Translations under genes and position numbers: made by a program
Assembly: GCF_014764705.1 (NCBI RefSeq)
Contig: NZ_JACXXG010000036.1
Location: 1 to 37,605, forward strand
From: Stutzerimonas kunmingensis
GTDB taxonomy: Bacteria > Pseudomonadota > Gammaproteobacteria > Pseudomonadales > Pseudomonadaceae
DNA: 37,605 nt
Direction of reading: 5' to 3'
Notes under the pieces: model-generated
Told to the model about the DNA's origin: nothing
Seen by the model: the letters and a program-made list of their open reading frames with translations, nothing else
Databases searched by the model: none
Shown: positions 1-7,369 of the stretch, in pieces
Layout of the letters: each line of letters begins with the position of its first letter
How positions within the stretch are numbered: position 1 is the first letter of the stretch

Positions 1-127
1 CGACAAGGCGCGCCCCAAGGGCAAAGACGGCGTAATCGACAAGATTCACCGGGGCAAGGTCATGGCGTGGGGCGACACGAAGCGCGCCGACGACTTCGAC
101 TACCCCTTCTTCACCTTCAACAACAAC
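1..127. repeat. Exact terminal direct repeat (contig closure)
   Basis: Bases 1-127 are identical to 37479-37605. An exact end repeat of 127 bases is what a de Bruijn assembler with k=127 leaves on a circular or circularly permuted molecule, so I read it as an assembly overlap and not as a biological repeat. Removing one copy gives 37,478 bp. The repA reading frame continues through the join without a break, which supports closure. Confidence 0.93.
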
Positions 128-3100
128 AACCCGGCCTACGGTCACGCGACCTGGTCGGGCCTCGCCGCGCTGGCCGAGCTCTACAAGCGCGAAGGCGGCA
201 ACGTCACCAGCGAGAAGCACCAGCAATGGCTGGCCCGCCAGGAAGAACAGCGCGCCAAGCGCGAAGCCGCGCAGAAAGAAGCCGAGCAGCGCCGGGCCGA
301 AGCCGAGGCGCGGATCCACCGCGAGCGGCTGGCCTATGAGGCCGCCTGGCACTGCGGCGGACGCCACGAGTTCGAGTACGAAGCCGGCGGCAAGATCCGC
401 AAGGGCTTCGTCGAGGTCATCGGCGAGGAGGACGGCAGCGCCCCTTACCTGCAGGCGAAGCAGATCGCGGCGATCGCGTCACGCTTCAAAATGCAGCGTA
501 TGCGTGACAGTCACGGCGAGTTTACCGCTGTGCCGCTGTTCAATATCTCCGGCGTTTTCCTCGGCGTGCAGCGCCTCTATGCCGACAAGAAGCTGCAGGG
601 CACCGGCGTCAAGATGGACGGCGCCCACTGCATCCTCGGCGACCTCGAGACCGCCGACCGCCGCTACAGCGTCGAAGGCTTCGCCACCGGCGCCAGCGTC
701 TACCTGGCCGAGCTCGAGGCCGGCAACGAAGTGGCCGTCGTGGTCACCTTCAACGTCGACAACCTCGGCAAGGTGCTGCGCCAGTACGCCAAGCACTACC
801 CGGCCTGGCGCTTCCATAACGCCGCCGATAACGACCAGTGGAAGCCACAGGCCGGCAACGCCGGCGTGCTCGCCGGGCTCGAGATCCATCGCGAGCTGCA
901 GCACCCGGCCATCCTCCCCAACTTCGCCGCCAGCCTCGAGCTGTTCGGCTGCAGCGCCCAGCAGATTGCCGAGCTGCGCGCGCAAAACCGGGCGCCTGTC
1001 GTCGGGTTCAGCGGTGAAGAACTGGCCGCGTTCAAGGCCGCCCGCAAGGGTCCGACCGACTGGAACGACTATCACGTCGCCTTTGGTCTGGCCGCCACCG
1101 CCAAGGCCCTGCGCGCCCGCGACAGCGTGCTGCGTGCCGAAAAAGACTGGTTTGATTACTGCCTGCAGCGCCTCGGCTATTCCGGCCTGACCGCCGAGAA
1201 GGCCGCCAAGTCGGCCGCCGCGGCCGGCATGCTCCTGGTGCCGATCCGCTACACCGGTAGCGAAGTGTTTCGCCTGGTGCTCGGCCGGATCCCTGAAGGG
1301 GTCGAAGTCGACCGCTTCAAGATCCGCCGCTTCGTCAAGTGGCTGGCCGACCAGAAGCTGCAGCAGGCCCGCGAGCTGCGCGGTTTCTCTGCTGCCACCC
1401 TGGCCAAGCCGCACGTGCAGCACCTGCGCGTCGAAGGCGTGCGCGCTGCGCACGGCGGCATCGAGCTGCCCCCACACTTCGCCGACCTGGTCGATTCCCT
1501 CGAGGGCATGATCATCAGCCGCGCGCCGATGGGCTCCGGCAAAACCGAGAAACTGATCGCCCCACTGATGCAGGCCGCGCCGAAAGCCGCCTATATCGCC
1601 CACCGCGTCTCGCTGCTCGACGACGCCGCCTCGCGCCTCAATATCCAGCACTACCAGCAGGTCTCGGCCGCGTGGATGCGCGACGTCTCGCACCTGGCCT
1701 GCTGCGTCAACTCGCTGACCCATCCGAAGTTCTACAACACCGACGAGCGCTCGTGGTTCACCACCGTCGATACCCTCTGCATCGATGAAGCCAGCCAGGT
1801 GATCAGCCACACCGCCACCGGCCCGGTCGACGGCCGCGTGCGCGTGTTCGATGCTCTGCTCGACGCGGTCGCCTCGGCGCGCCGCGTTCTGCTCTGCGAC
1901 GCCGACGCCAACGACACGGTGGTCGAGTTCTGCGAGCTCGCCCGCCCCGGCCAGCCGATCACCATCCTCGAGGTCGTAGGCCCAACCGATCATATCCGCG
2001 TCAACCACACCGACGACGAGACCGCCTGGCAGGTCGCGCTCGATTGGATCTGCGCCGGCAAGCGCGTCCTGGTCGCCAACGACTCGGCCGAGTCGGCCAA
2101 GAAAATGGCCGCCCTGATCGAGGAGCGCATCGAGCACGGCGAATGCAAGCCGCTGCGCATGCTCCTGGTGCACGCCGACAGCAAGGCCGACCCGAACGTC
2201 GAGGCCTTCCTGCGCAGCCCAAACGCCGAGGCAGTGAATTACGACGTCCTGATCTACTCGCCGGCGATCAGCTCGGGCGTTTCCATGACCACGCCGCACT
2301 TCGAGCGCCATGTCGGCCTGTTCAGCGGCAACACCGTCAGCCCCTCCGACGCCATCCAGATGCTGCGCCGTGACCGTACCGCGCGCGAGTACCTGGTCGG
2401 CATCGGTCACAGCTCAGCCCAGCGAGCCACGGATCCAGAGGCCATCTATCGCGGCCTGATGCAGCTCGACGAGATCACCTTCGCCTTCGAGGAGGATGCC
2501 GGCGAGGCGCGTTTTGTCAGGAAGAAAACCGCTTTTGATCATTTGTACCTGACCAGCGTCACCACCGAAAACAAGGCCCGCAACGACTTCGCCAACAACC
2601 TGCTGCTGATGCTGATCGCCGACGGCTACCAGGTCGGCCGGGCGGATCTCGACGACCCCGAGCGCACGAAAGAAAGCCGCAGCAACCGCAAGCACGCCGG
2701 CGCGCTCGTCTTCGCCAAGCGTATGGATCTGCTGACCAGCGTCGAGGTGCCCGACGAGGAGACCTTCGGCCGCCTCAACCGTCAGGAGGTCCGCAGCGAG
2801 ACCGAGAGTGCCCAGGTCGACCGCTACCACCTGGCCCACCAGCTCGGCGTGCTCGAGCCCACCGAAGACGACGTCGCCTTCTACGACGATCGCGGCATCG
2901 CCAAGGTCGTGGCCCTCGAGCTGCTGCAGGCCGAGGAAGCCCAGGCCAAGGCCTACGACGAGGCCCAGCGCAAAGCGCGCGTGGTTCTGACCCAGCACCG
3001 CTACAAGACGGCCACCCGCGCCTTCCTGGTCGAGCTGTTCGAGATCCTCGGCCTCGATCGCCACACCGGCGCCGGCGAGTTCTCCGCCGAGCAATGCAAG

Positions 3101-3691
3101 CAAGTGCTCGCCAAGGTCACCGCAAGCCAGCAGGCCCTTGATGCCTACAACGCCCTTCGCGTCGGCCGCCACCTGCACAGCACCAGCGCCAAGGTCTGCG
3201 CCACGACGCTGGTCAAGTCGATGCTCGAGCGGTTCGGCCTCGCGGTCGAGAAGCGTTCGAGCAATGGGCGGAACCTGTTCTCGATCAATGCCGACCGATG
3301 GTCGTTCGTGATGGCCTACGTCTTGCGTCGCCAGGCGCTCGGCGCCCACTCCTTGACGACGCACGAAGCGGCCAGTGACTACCAGCCCAAGGAAGCCCCC
3401 GAAGCCCTGCCAGTCGAGCCACAGGCCCCGGCGCCCGTGGGCTGCAGCGACAGTGACACTTTGCATTGTGAGGGTACAGACACAGATGAAAAGTATCCCT
3501 TGGCAGTAACCGAGCATCTACTCGCTTTGGCTTCTCGCTGTTACCGCCCTTCCGGCATACCGCTGTCGCGCCTCGTGGGGGCGCTGGCGCCGGAGGTGGT
3601 TCGGGACTTCGTAAGTGGTCGGCTCAGTGATGCGTCAATTAATCGGACACTTGGCTTCGCCGAGAAACTTCTCCAGGCGTCCGCCCGGTGA
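2..3691 (+). CDS. repA: RepA-type replication protein (TOPRIM primase + helicase), 3' part; 5' end at 37312
   Basis: Replication initiator/primase-helicase of the plasmid prophage. The frame is open from base 2 and is continued from the right end of the window, where the real start lies, giving about 1285 aa, close to the roughly 1300 aa of N15 RepA. In full-protein numbering there is an Ala/Glu/Arg-rich coiled coil near residues 125-185, a TOPRIM-like region with VEGFATG near 280 and ADNDQW near 332, a Walker A motif APMGSGKTE near 565, and a DEAD-type Walker B (CIDEAS) near 650, followed by an SSGVSM helicase-like motif. TOPRIM followed by a helicase is the architecture of N15-type RepA and of CyRepA1-like plasmid replication proteins. 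In relatives the origin lies inside this gene. The stretch around 3450-3540 is visibly less GC-rich than its surroundings, but no iterons are evident there. The internal ATG at 62 is not the start. Confidence 0.88.
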   Translation, partial: DKARPKGKDGVIDKIHRGKVMAWGDTKRADDFDYPFFTFNNNNPAYGHATWSGLAALAELYKREGGNVTSEKHQQWLARQEEQRAKREAAQKEAEQRRAEAEARIHRERLAYEAAWHCGGRHEFEYEAGGKIRKGFVEVIGEEDGSAPYLQAKQIAAIASRFKMQRMRDSHGEFTAVPLFNISGVFLGVQRLYADKKLQGTGVKMDGAHCILGDLETADRRYSVEGFATGASVYLAELEAGNEVAVVVTFNVDNLGKVLRQYAKHYPAWRFHNAADNDQWKPQAGNAGVLAGLEIHRELQHPAILPNFAASLELFGCSAQQIAELRAQNRAPVVGFSGEELAAFKAARKGPTDWNDYHVAFGLAATAKALRARDSVLRAEKDWFDYCLQRLGYSGLTAEKAAKSAAAAGMLLVPIRYTGSEVFRLVLGRIPEGVEVDRFKIRRFVKWLADQKLQQARELRGFSAATLAKPHVQHLRVEGVRAAHGGIELPPHFADLVDSLEGMIISRAPMGSGKTEKLIAPLMQAAPKAAYIAHRVSLLDDAASRLNIQHYQQVSAAWMRDVSHLACCVNSLTHPKFYNTDERSWFTTVDTLCIDEASQVISHTATGPVDGRVRVFDALLDAVASARRVLLCDADANDTVVEFCELARPGQPITILEVVGPTDHIRVNHTDDETAWQVALDWICAGKRVLVANDSAESAKKMAALIEERIEHGECKPLRMLLVHADSKADPNVEAFLRSPNAEAVNYDVLIYSPAISSGVSMTTPHFERHVGLFSGNTVSPSDAIQMLRRDRTAREYLVGIGHSSAQRATDPEAIYRGLMQLDEITFAFEEDAGEARFVRKKTAFDHLYLTSVTTENKARNDFANNLLLMLIADGYQVGRADLDDPERTKESRSNRKHAGALVFAKRMDLLTSVEVPDEETFGRLNRQEVRSETESAQVDRYHLAHQLGVLEPTEDDVAFYDDRGIAKVVALELLQAEEAQAKAYDEAQRKARVVLTQHRYKTATRAFLVELFEILGLDRHTGAGEFSAEQCKQVLAKVTASQQALDAYNALRVGRHLHSTSAKVCATTLVKSMLERFGLAVEKRSSNGRNLFSINADRWSFVMAYVLRRQALGAHSLTTHEAASDYQPKEAPEALPVEPQAPAPVGCSDSDTLHCEGTDTDEKYPLAVTEHLLALASRCYRPSGIPLSRLVGALAPEVVRDFVSGRLSDASINRTLGFAEKLLQASAR

Positions 3692-3753
3692 GATACTGTA
3701 CGAATGAACAGCAAGGCAGATTGGCATCATCGCCAGAGGAGGGTAGTCGGTTG

Positions 3754-4017
3754 ATGAGTCTCGAAAGGATGGACACCGCCGCAAACAAGATCCGCAGGGC
3801 GCAGGCCCTGCTCGTGATGGTCCAGGCCAGCGCGCAGCAGGTCAGCCTCGAGCAGATCCTCGAGGTGGTCGCCTCGGTCCAGGAACTGCAGGAGCAGGCC
3901 GCCGAGGCGCTCGAGGAGGCTTACGCCTTACGACAAAAGCCGGGGCAAGCCCCGGCTGTAGATTGCACCGCGAAAGGCACCGTAGCGTGCCTGTTCCCTA
4001 ACCGCCTGCCTTCTTGA
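3754..4017 (+). CDS. Small coiled-coil protein downstream of repA, unknown function
   Basis: An 87-aa protein of unknown function. The ATG at 3754 is chosen because AGGAGGG (3737-3743) precedes it by 10 bases; a TTG at 3751 would be 7 bases away. Residues about 10-65 are rich in Ala, Gln, Glu and Leu and should form a helix or coiled coil (SLEQILEVVASVQELQEQ). It follows repA by 62 bases and could be co-transcribed and act in replication control, but nothing in the sequence proves this. A 16-codon leader frame (3704-3754) ends TGATG on the start codon, which might couple translation. Its 3' end reads through the protelomerase terminator and overlaps the end of that convergent gene by 20 bases, so the last 25 or so residues could be spurious. 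Confidence 0.55.
   Translation: MSLERMDTAANKIRRAQALLVMVQASAQQVSLEQILEVVASVQELQEQAAEALEEAYALRQKPGQAPAVDCTAKGTVACLFPNRLPS
3933..3957 (-). terminator. Intrinsic terminator of the protelomerase gene
   Basis: On the minus strand an 8-bp stem AGCCGGGG/CCCCGGCT (3950-3957 / 3938-3945) with a 4-base loop is followed by TTTTG. It lies 40 bases past the stop of the protelomerase gene. Confidence 0.8.
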
Positions 4018-5563
4018 AGGCCTCGGCCATGGCGGTCATGCGGTCGGCGTGTTCGGCCGTTGCGACCACCACCCCGTTGATCGTTGCGGTTGCCCGATAG
4101 AGCCCGCTTTCCTGCAGATGCGCCACCATTCGCGGCTTCGCCTTGGCGACCTGGTCGGGCACCTCGAGCGCGACAGCCTCTAGCGAGTGGTTCGGCGTGG
4201 CCAGCGCCTCGGCGGCGATCTCGAGATACTCCTTGATGTTCGGCCGGTAGCTGCCCACATTGGTGGCGATCGCCTTCTGCGAGATCCGCGCCTCGGGCGC
4301 CGCCTTCACGGTCTCTTTCACCCACTGGTGAATGCGGTACAGCGACGAGCTCGCGCGGATCCGCTCGTGCTCGTCGAGCGCCTGCAGCGCCTCGAGGCGG
4401 TTCGCCCACTTGCCCGGCACCGCCCCGGCGGTGGCCACCGGCTCGACATAGTCGATTTTGAAGGCCTTGTAGTGGATCTGCGACTTCATCCCTTCGTGCC
4501 CGAGCATTTCCTGCCAGAACACGTCCTCGTTGACCTTCTTCCAGCGTGCATCCTGGCCGAAGTAGCGCTCGAAAACGATCCGCGCCCAGATTGACCGGCT
4601 GTCCTTGAAAACCCGCTCCTCGCTGCCGAAAACGCGCTTGGCCAGCGTGTTCAGCGTCTTGGCCACGCGCCGGTTCACCTCGACGTTCGACAGGTGCTGC
4701 AGCTCGAGCACCTCGGGCAGCGCGCGCAGCTTGGCGAAGGCCTCGAGCACCTCGTCGGCCCTGACCAGGCTATAGATGCGGAAGGTCTCGCTGTAGTCGA
4801 CGCCCTCGCGCCGCTTGGCCTGGCCGGAAAACTCGAGCTCGAACTCGCCAACCTTCTTGAAGCGGCCCAGCTTGAGCACCTCGATCTCGCGCCGCCCGGT
4901 GGCCAGCGCCAGCCCCAGCGCCAGGTGCGAGAAGTAGGGCGCGGCCGACCCATCGGCGCGCAATTGCTGCTGGCTCAGCAGGCCGTCGATCGTCGCAATC
5001 AGCCAGTGGTAATTGATCTCGACCGTATTCGTCGACCGCTCCTCGATGCGCTCGAGCTGCTCGTCGGCCAGGTCGGCCTTGGTCGCGGCTGGCAGCGTCA
5101 GGTGGCGCATGATCTCGTGGTCGAGCTTCATCGCGCGGATATCGTCGTAGGCGTCAGAGTCGCCCGCACGGCGCACCTCGGCCAGCAGGTCGCGGTGCGC
5201 GAGGCGCACCTCGCTGATCTGCGCATGCGCGCCCATCGCCTCGAGCTGCTCGGCCCAGCGCGGGTGCCGCTTGGCCATCCGGCCGATCGCCTCCTCGAGC
5301 GAGTGGTGCCGCCAGTTCTGCGCGGTGACCGCCTTGCGGATGGTGGTCAGGTACCGGCGATAACTCGACGCCGCGAGCTTGTCCTCCTCCTTGCGCCGGC
5401 GATCCTCGAACAGCGTGTTTTTCAGCCTGGCCGCGAGCCGGGTCAGACGCTTGGTCTTGTCGCCCCTGCTCAGCTCCGCATTGCCGTCGATCGCCCGCAC
5501 GTCCTTTAGCAGCTGCTCGATCAGTTCGCCCAGCTCGACCTTCTGTCTTGATTCCCCACCCAT
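3998..5563 (-). CDS. telN: Protelomerase (telomere resolvase)
   Basis: Cuts and rejoins the palindromic telRL site to give covalently closed hairpin ends, so that the prophage persists as a linear plasmid. Of 521 aa, the N-terminal part carries the family pattern GELI...AID...GDKTKR...ARLKNTLF, as in N15 TelN. The tyrosine-recombinase core shows TGRREIE (R225), SGQAKRR (K250), FKDSRSIWAR (K320, R323), MLGHE (H356) and HYKAF (nucleophile Y365). Spacing between most of these residues (25, 3, 33 and 9) equals that of TelK as I remember it. The C-terminal YRATATINGVVV stretch resembles the end of TelN; the acidic linker of TelN is missing, hence 521 instead of about 630 aa. The start at 5563 is preferred over 5584 because AAAGGAGGG stands 6 bases before it. 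The gene lies next to its target site, as in all known telomere phages. An ordinary integrase is excluded by the GDKTKR N-terminus and the catalytic context. Confidence 0.95.
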   Translation of the reverse strand: MGGESRQKVELGELIEQLLKDVRAIDGNAELSRGDKTKRLTRLAARLKNTLFEDRRRKEEDKLAASSYRRYLTTIRKAVTAQNWRHHSLEEAIGRMAKRHPRWAEQLEAMGAHAQISEVRLAHRDLLAEVRRAGDSDAYDDIRAMKLDHEIMRHLTLPAATKADLADEQLERIEERSTNTVEINYHWLIATIDGLLSQQQLRADGSAAPYFSHLALGLALATGRREIEVLKLGRFKKVGEFELEFSGQAKRREGVDYSETFRIYSLVRADEVLEAFAKLRALPEVLELQHLSNVEVNRRVAKTLNTLAKRVFGSEERVFKDSRSIWARIVFERYFGQDARWKKVNEDVFWQEMLGHEGMKSQIHYKAFKIDYVEPVATAGAVPGKWANRLEALQALDEHERIRASSSLYRIHQWVKETVKAAPEARISQKAIATNVGSYRPNIKEYLEIAAEALATPNHSLEAVALEVPDQVAKAKPRMVAHLQESGLYRATATINGVVVATAEHADRMTAMAEAFKKAGG

Positions 5564-5605
5564 GGCTCGCCCTCCTTTAGGCATACACCGTAAACCCTAG
5601 CTCAG

Positions 5606-5634
5606 ATTCTACGCATTGCAACTATACACCGCAA
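5606..5634 (-). promoter_or_regulatory. Promoter of the protelomerase gene
   Basis: On the minus strand TTGCGG (5629-5634), a 17-base spacer, and TAGAAT (5606-5611; 5 of 6 matches to TATAAT). One iteron (5622-5640) covers the -35 box and another (5581-5599) covers the likely transcription start, so binding at the iterons should repress the gene. The boxes are read directly; promoter activity is inferred. Confidence 0.6.
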
Positions 5635-5683
5635 GCCCTACTCACTAAACACATACACCTATAGCCATATGGCATGAACTACA

Positions 5684-5781
5684 GCACAGGTAGATAGGGC
5701 TACAGGTGTATGCACTCCTGCCCCATTCTATACGTATAGAATGGGGCATGGGTGCATACACCTGCGGCCCTATCTTGTGCT
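5684..5781. other. telRL telomere resolution site
   Basis: The core 5719-5748 is a perfect 30-bp palindrome with half-site TGCCCCATTCTATAC and centre between 5733 and 5734. With single mismatches and one 3-base indel the inverted repeat extends to about 5684-5781. The centre TATACGTATA flanked by CCATT/AATGG resembles the N15/phiKO2 core (TATACGCGCGTATA flanked by CCATT/AATGG). Processing would open the circle at 5733/5734 and give two hairpin ends: one beside the protelomerase gene, one beside the partition operon. Since the assembly crosses the site intact, the sequenced DNA was at least partly the virion or circular form. Confidence 0.9.
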
Positions 5782-5854
5782 AGGGGTGAGGGTGTATGCA
5801 CTTGTTAGGGTATAGGGTGCATGGATGCTGCGCAGGCATACACCCTTTGCCATG

Positions 5855-6090
5855 CGGCGAAGTAGGCGAGCGCGAAGGGGCGGCGACTGCTCAACCACCA
5901 GCAAGGAAAGGATGCGGCAGCGGGCTAGATGGTCAGAAAGGACGCGGCAGAGGGCATGCACCAAAAGGACCAGCGCTTCGCGCTGCTTGTTTATGGCGCG
6001 GGAAACCCGCGCCGTTGCTGGGCTGCAGCCACGGGAGAAAGGACGGGGATATTCAGGCGGACAAGGTTGGACGCTGGCGCGTCCGCTTGT
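5855..6090. other. Non-coding stretch with direct repeats and two strong hairpins
   Basis: No convincing gene is seen; short frames here have no ribosome site and run into the octamer array. It holds a 19-bp direct repeat AAAGGAYGCGGCAGNGGGC at 5907-5925 and 5937-5955 (30-bp period), a hairpin CAGCGC-TTC-GCGCTG (5971-5985) and a stronger one GGCGCGGG-AAA-CCCGCGCC (5995-6013). It could be a structured RNA, part of the resolution/partition locus or a replication element; the sequence does not decide. Confidence 0.5.
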
Positions 6091-6130
6091 TTGTTCTTTT
6101 GTTCTTTTGTTCTGTTGCTCTTTTGTTCCT
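6091..6130 (+). repeat. parS: Five 8-bp direct repeats upstream of parA (candidate centromere/operator)
   Basis: Head-to-tail octamers TTGTTCTT, TTGTTCTT, TTGTTCTG, TTGCTCTT, TTGTTCCT with exact 8-bp period. A weak promoter-like pair TTGCTC (6115-6120) and TAATCT (6138-6143), 17 bases apart, overlaps them. Short-period arrays upstream of a short ParA are the usual site of RHH partner proteins in type Ib partition systems, serving as both centromere and operator. Confidence 0.75.
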
Positions 6131-6182
6131 TTGAGGCTAATCTGTGCCCGTTGGATCTGATAACCCACCAGGAGGGCCAGCG

Positions 6183-6833
6183 ATGGCGAAGGTAATTTCG
6201 GTGCTCAACCAGAAGGGCGGCACCACAAAGACGACGAGCGCGGTCAACGTGGCCAGCTGCTTGGCCGTCACCCACGGCAAGCGCGTGCTGCTGGTCGACC
6301 TCGACCCGCAAGGCTCGGCGACCGATTGGGCGGCCAGCCGGGAGGGCGCCGAGGGCGACCCGGGCGTGATCCCATGCGTGGCCATGGGCAAGCAACTGGC
6401 GCGCGACCTGCCCCGCGTGGCGGGCGGCTATGACTTCGTCGTCGTCGACGGCGTGCCGCAGATCAGCGAGCTGGCCGCCGCGGCGATCAAGGCGGCCGAC
6501 CTGGTGCTGATCCCGGTGCAGCCGAGCCAGTACGACATATGGGCCTGCAGCGACCTGGTGCAGCTGGTGAAAGACCGGCAGGAGATCGCAGACGGCCACC
6601 CTCACGCCGTGATGATGGTCGCCCGTGCGGTACCGGGCACGGTGATCGAGCGCACCGCACGCGAAGCGCTAGAGGCCTTCGAGCTGCCCATCCTGTCGAG
6701 CCAGACCTGCCAGCGTCAGTCCTACGTGCGCGACATTGGCAGCGGGCAGAGCGTCATGGATCTGCCCGCCGACAACAAGGCGCGCCTCGAGATCGAAGCC
6801 GTCACCGCCGAACTGCTGGAGCTGCTGAAATGA
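6183..6833 (+). CDS. parA: ParA-type partition ATPase (type Ib)
   Basis: Walker-type ATPase that moves or anchors plasmid copies on the nucleoid with its DNA-binding partner. It is 216 aa, typical for the short type Ib ParA that lacks an N-terminal HTH. The deviant Walker A is KGGTTKT (residues 11-17, signature Lys 11); Asp-rich LLVDLDPQGSA follows near residue 41, and VVVDGVPQ is the Walker B-like segment. ATG 6183 has GGAGG (6171-6175) 7 bases before it; the in-frame ATG at 6144 is rejected because it lacks a ribosome site and lies between promoter and SD. The next gene starts in an ATGA overlap, so the two are translationally coupled. N15 itself uses a larger SopAB (type Ia), so this phage carries a different partition module. 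Confidence 0.92.
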   Translation: MAKVISVLNQKGGTTKTTSAVNVASCLAVTHGKRVLLVDLDPQGSATDWAASREGAEGDPGVIPCVAMGKQLARDLPRVAGGYDFVVVDGVPQISELAAAAIKAADLVLIPVQPSQYDIWACSDLVQLVKDRQEIADGHPHAVMMVARAVPGTVIERTAREALEAFELPILSSQTCQRQSYVRDIGSGQSVMDLPADNKARLEIEAVTAELLELLK

Positions 6834-7144
6834 CCGACGCGAAGTTGAGCACTGCGCGCCCGAGCCGCACCAAAGCCCAAGCGTCTGAGCCGGCACACGT
6901 CGAAAAAGCGCGCGTTTCCGTAACCGGGGAAGGCGTGAAAGAGAAGAAAATCCCGCTGCTGGCGCCCGAGCGTTACCACAAAGCGCTACAGGAAATTAAG
7001 GGGATGACCAGCGACTCGACGCCGGTCAAGTACCTGCTGCTCGAGGCGATCGACGACCTGATCGAGAAGTACGAGCGCGGCGAAGGCCGCTTCGAGGTGG
7101 AGAACATTCCAGAGCTGCGCCGCAGGCTGCAGGCCCTGAAATGA
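6830..7144 (+). CDS. parB: Small RHH-like partition partner (ParB/ParG-like centromere-binding protein)
   Basis: A 104-aa basic protein. Residues 1-45 look flexible and charged, as in ParG-type proteins. Residues about 50-85 (LLAPERYHKALQEIKG...KYLLLEAIDDLIEKY) have the strand-helix-helix pattern of a ribbon-helix-helix fold. Its place right after parA with an ATGA overlap, its size, and the octamer array upstream of the operon make a type Ib centromere-binding protein likely. It would bind the TTGTTCTT octamers, repress parA and bridge to ParA. Similar octamers before repA and the small terminase gene suggest a wider regulatory role. The fold is inferred from pattern only; no specific family was recognised. 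Confidence 0.7.
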   Translation: MTDAKLSTARPSRTKAQASEPAHVEKARVSVTGEGVKEKKIPLLAPERYHKALQEIKGMTSDSTPVKYLLLEAIDDLIEKYERGEGRFEVENIPELRRRLQALK

Positions 7145-7206
7145 AAAAGAAGGTGCCCGGACAGTGGCGGCAACCGCTGCCGGGCATGGACACGATTAAC
7201 TATTGA
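7141..7206 (+). CDS. Possible 21-aa peptide
   Basis: A short frame starting MKKKVPGQ and ending INY, beginning in an ATGA overlap with the preceding stop as its neighbours do. It contains a GC-rich inverted repeat (TGCCCGG...CCGGGCA, 7154-7186) that could instead be an RNA hairpin at the end of the par operon. The evidence is only its position. Confidence 0.25.
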   Translation: MKKKVPGQWRQPLPGMDTINY

Positions 7207-7216
7207 GAGACCAACC

Positions 7217-7369
7217 ATGTCCGAGCGCGACTATACCACGGCGGCCCGCCTGCCACTTCACAGCATCACCGACCCGGCGCACCGCCGGCTAGTGGTTCAA
7301 TTCATCGCACGCCACGCAACCGGCCGCACCGGCGCGGCGCTGATGGCTCGTCTAGGGAGGGCCGCGTAA
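7217..7369 (+). CDS. Small basic protein of unknown function (50 aa)
   Basis: MSERDYTTAARL to GRAA, 50 aa, rich in Arg, His and Ala, with no recognised domain. It is supported by the TAATG junction to the next gene (stop 7367-7369, next ATG 7369), which continues the overlap pattern of this cluster. The ribosome site (GAGAG, 7205-7209) is weak. It is small and basic enough to bind nucleic acid or another protein, but no function can be assigned. Confidence 0.5.
   Translation: MSERDYTTAARLPLHSITDPAHRRLVVQFIARHATGRTGAALMARLGRAA

Larger units (their letters stand above)
5581..5854. repeat. Iterons around telRL, consensus GCATACACCNNNNNCCCTA
   Basis: Eight 19-bp copies: plus strand 5581-5599, 5622-5640, 5651-5669 (CCATA end), 5754-5772 and 5836-5854 (degenerate end); minus strand 5695-5713, 5781-5799 and 5806-5824 (degenerate). 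The copies at 5695 and 5754 are placed symmetrically around the palindrome centre at 5733/5734, so they form part of the telomere arms. Others flank it and overlap the protelomerase promoter. They are probable binding sites for protelomerase or for a regulator of telomere resolution, comparable to the multi-repeat tos region of N15. Confidence 0.8.

Noticed and set aside
1..127. Biological terminal repeat (LTR-like or direct terminal repeat)
   Set aside because: Exact length of a common assembly k-mer and lies within the repA coding sequence; better explained by closure of a circular assembly.
479..2410. 643-aa open frame on the minus strand inside repA
   Set aside because: Shadow of a GC-rich coding gene; no ribosome site, composition typical of an antisense frame (Gly/Asp/Val-rich), and repA has clear motifs.
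3998..5563. Phage integrase with an att site
   Set aside because: The tyrosine-recombinase core first suggests an integrase, but the N-terminal GDKTKR block, catalytic context and adjacent palindrome are of the protelomerase type, and partition genes are present.
5581..5854. CRISPR array
   Set aside because: Repeats are short, on both strands, unevenly spaced and part of a palindrome; no cas genes.
5770..6168. 132-aa minus-strand frame between telomere and parA
   Set aside because: Reads through iterons, hairpins and the octamer array, with no recognisable domain.
5929..6195. 88-aa plus-strand frame with hydrophobic C-terminus
   Set aside because: Its hydrophobic part is only the translation of the TTGTTCTT octamers, and it overlaps the parA start region without a ribosome site.
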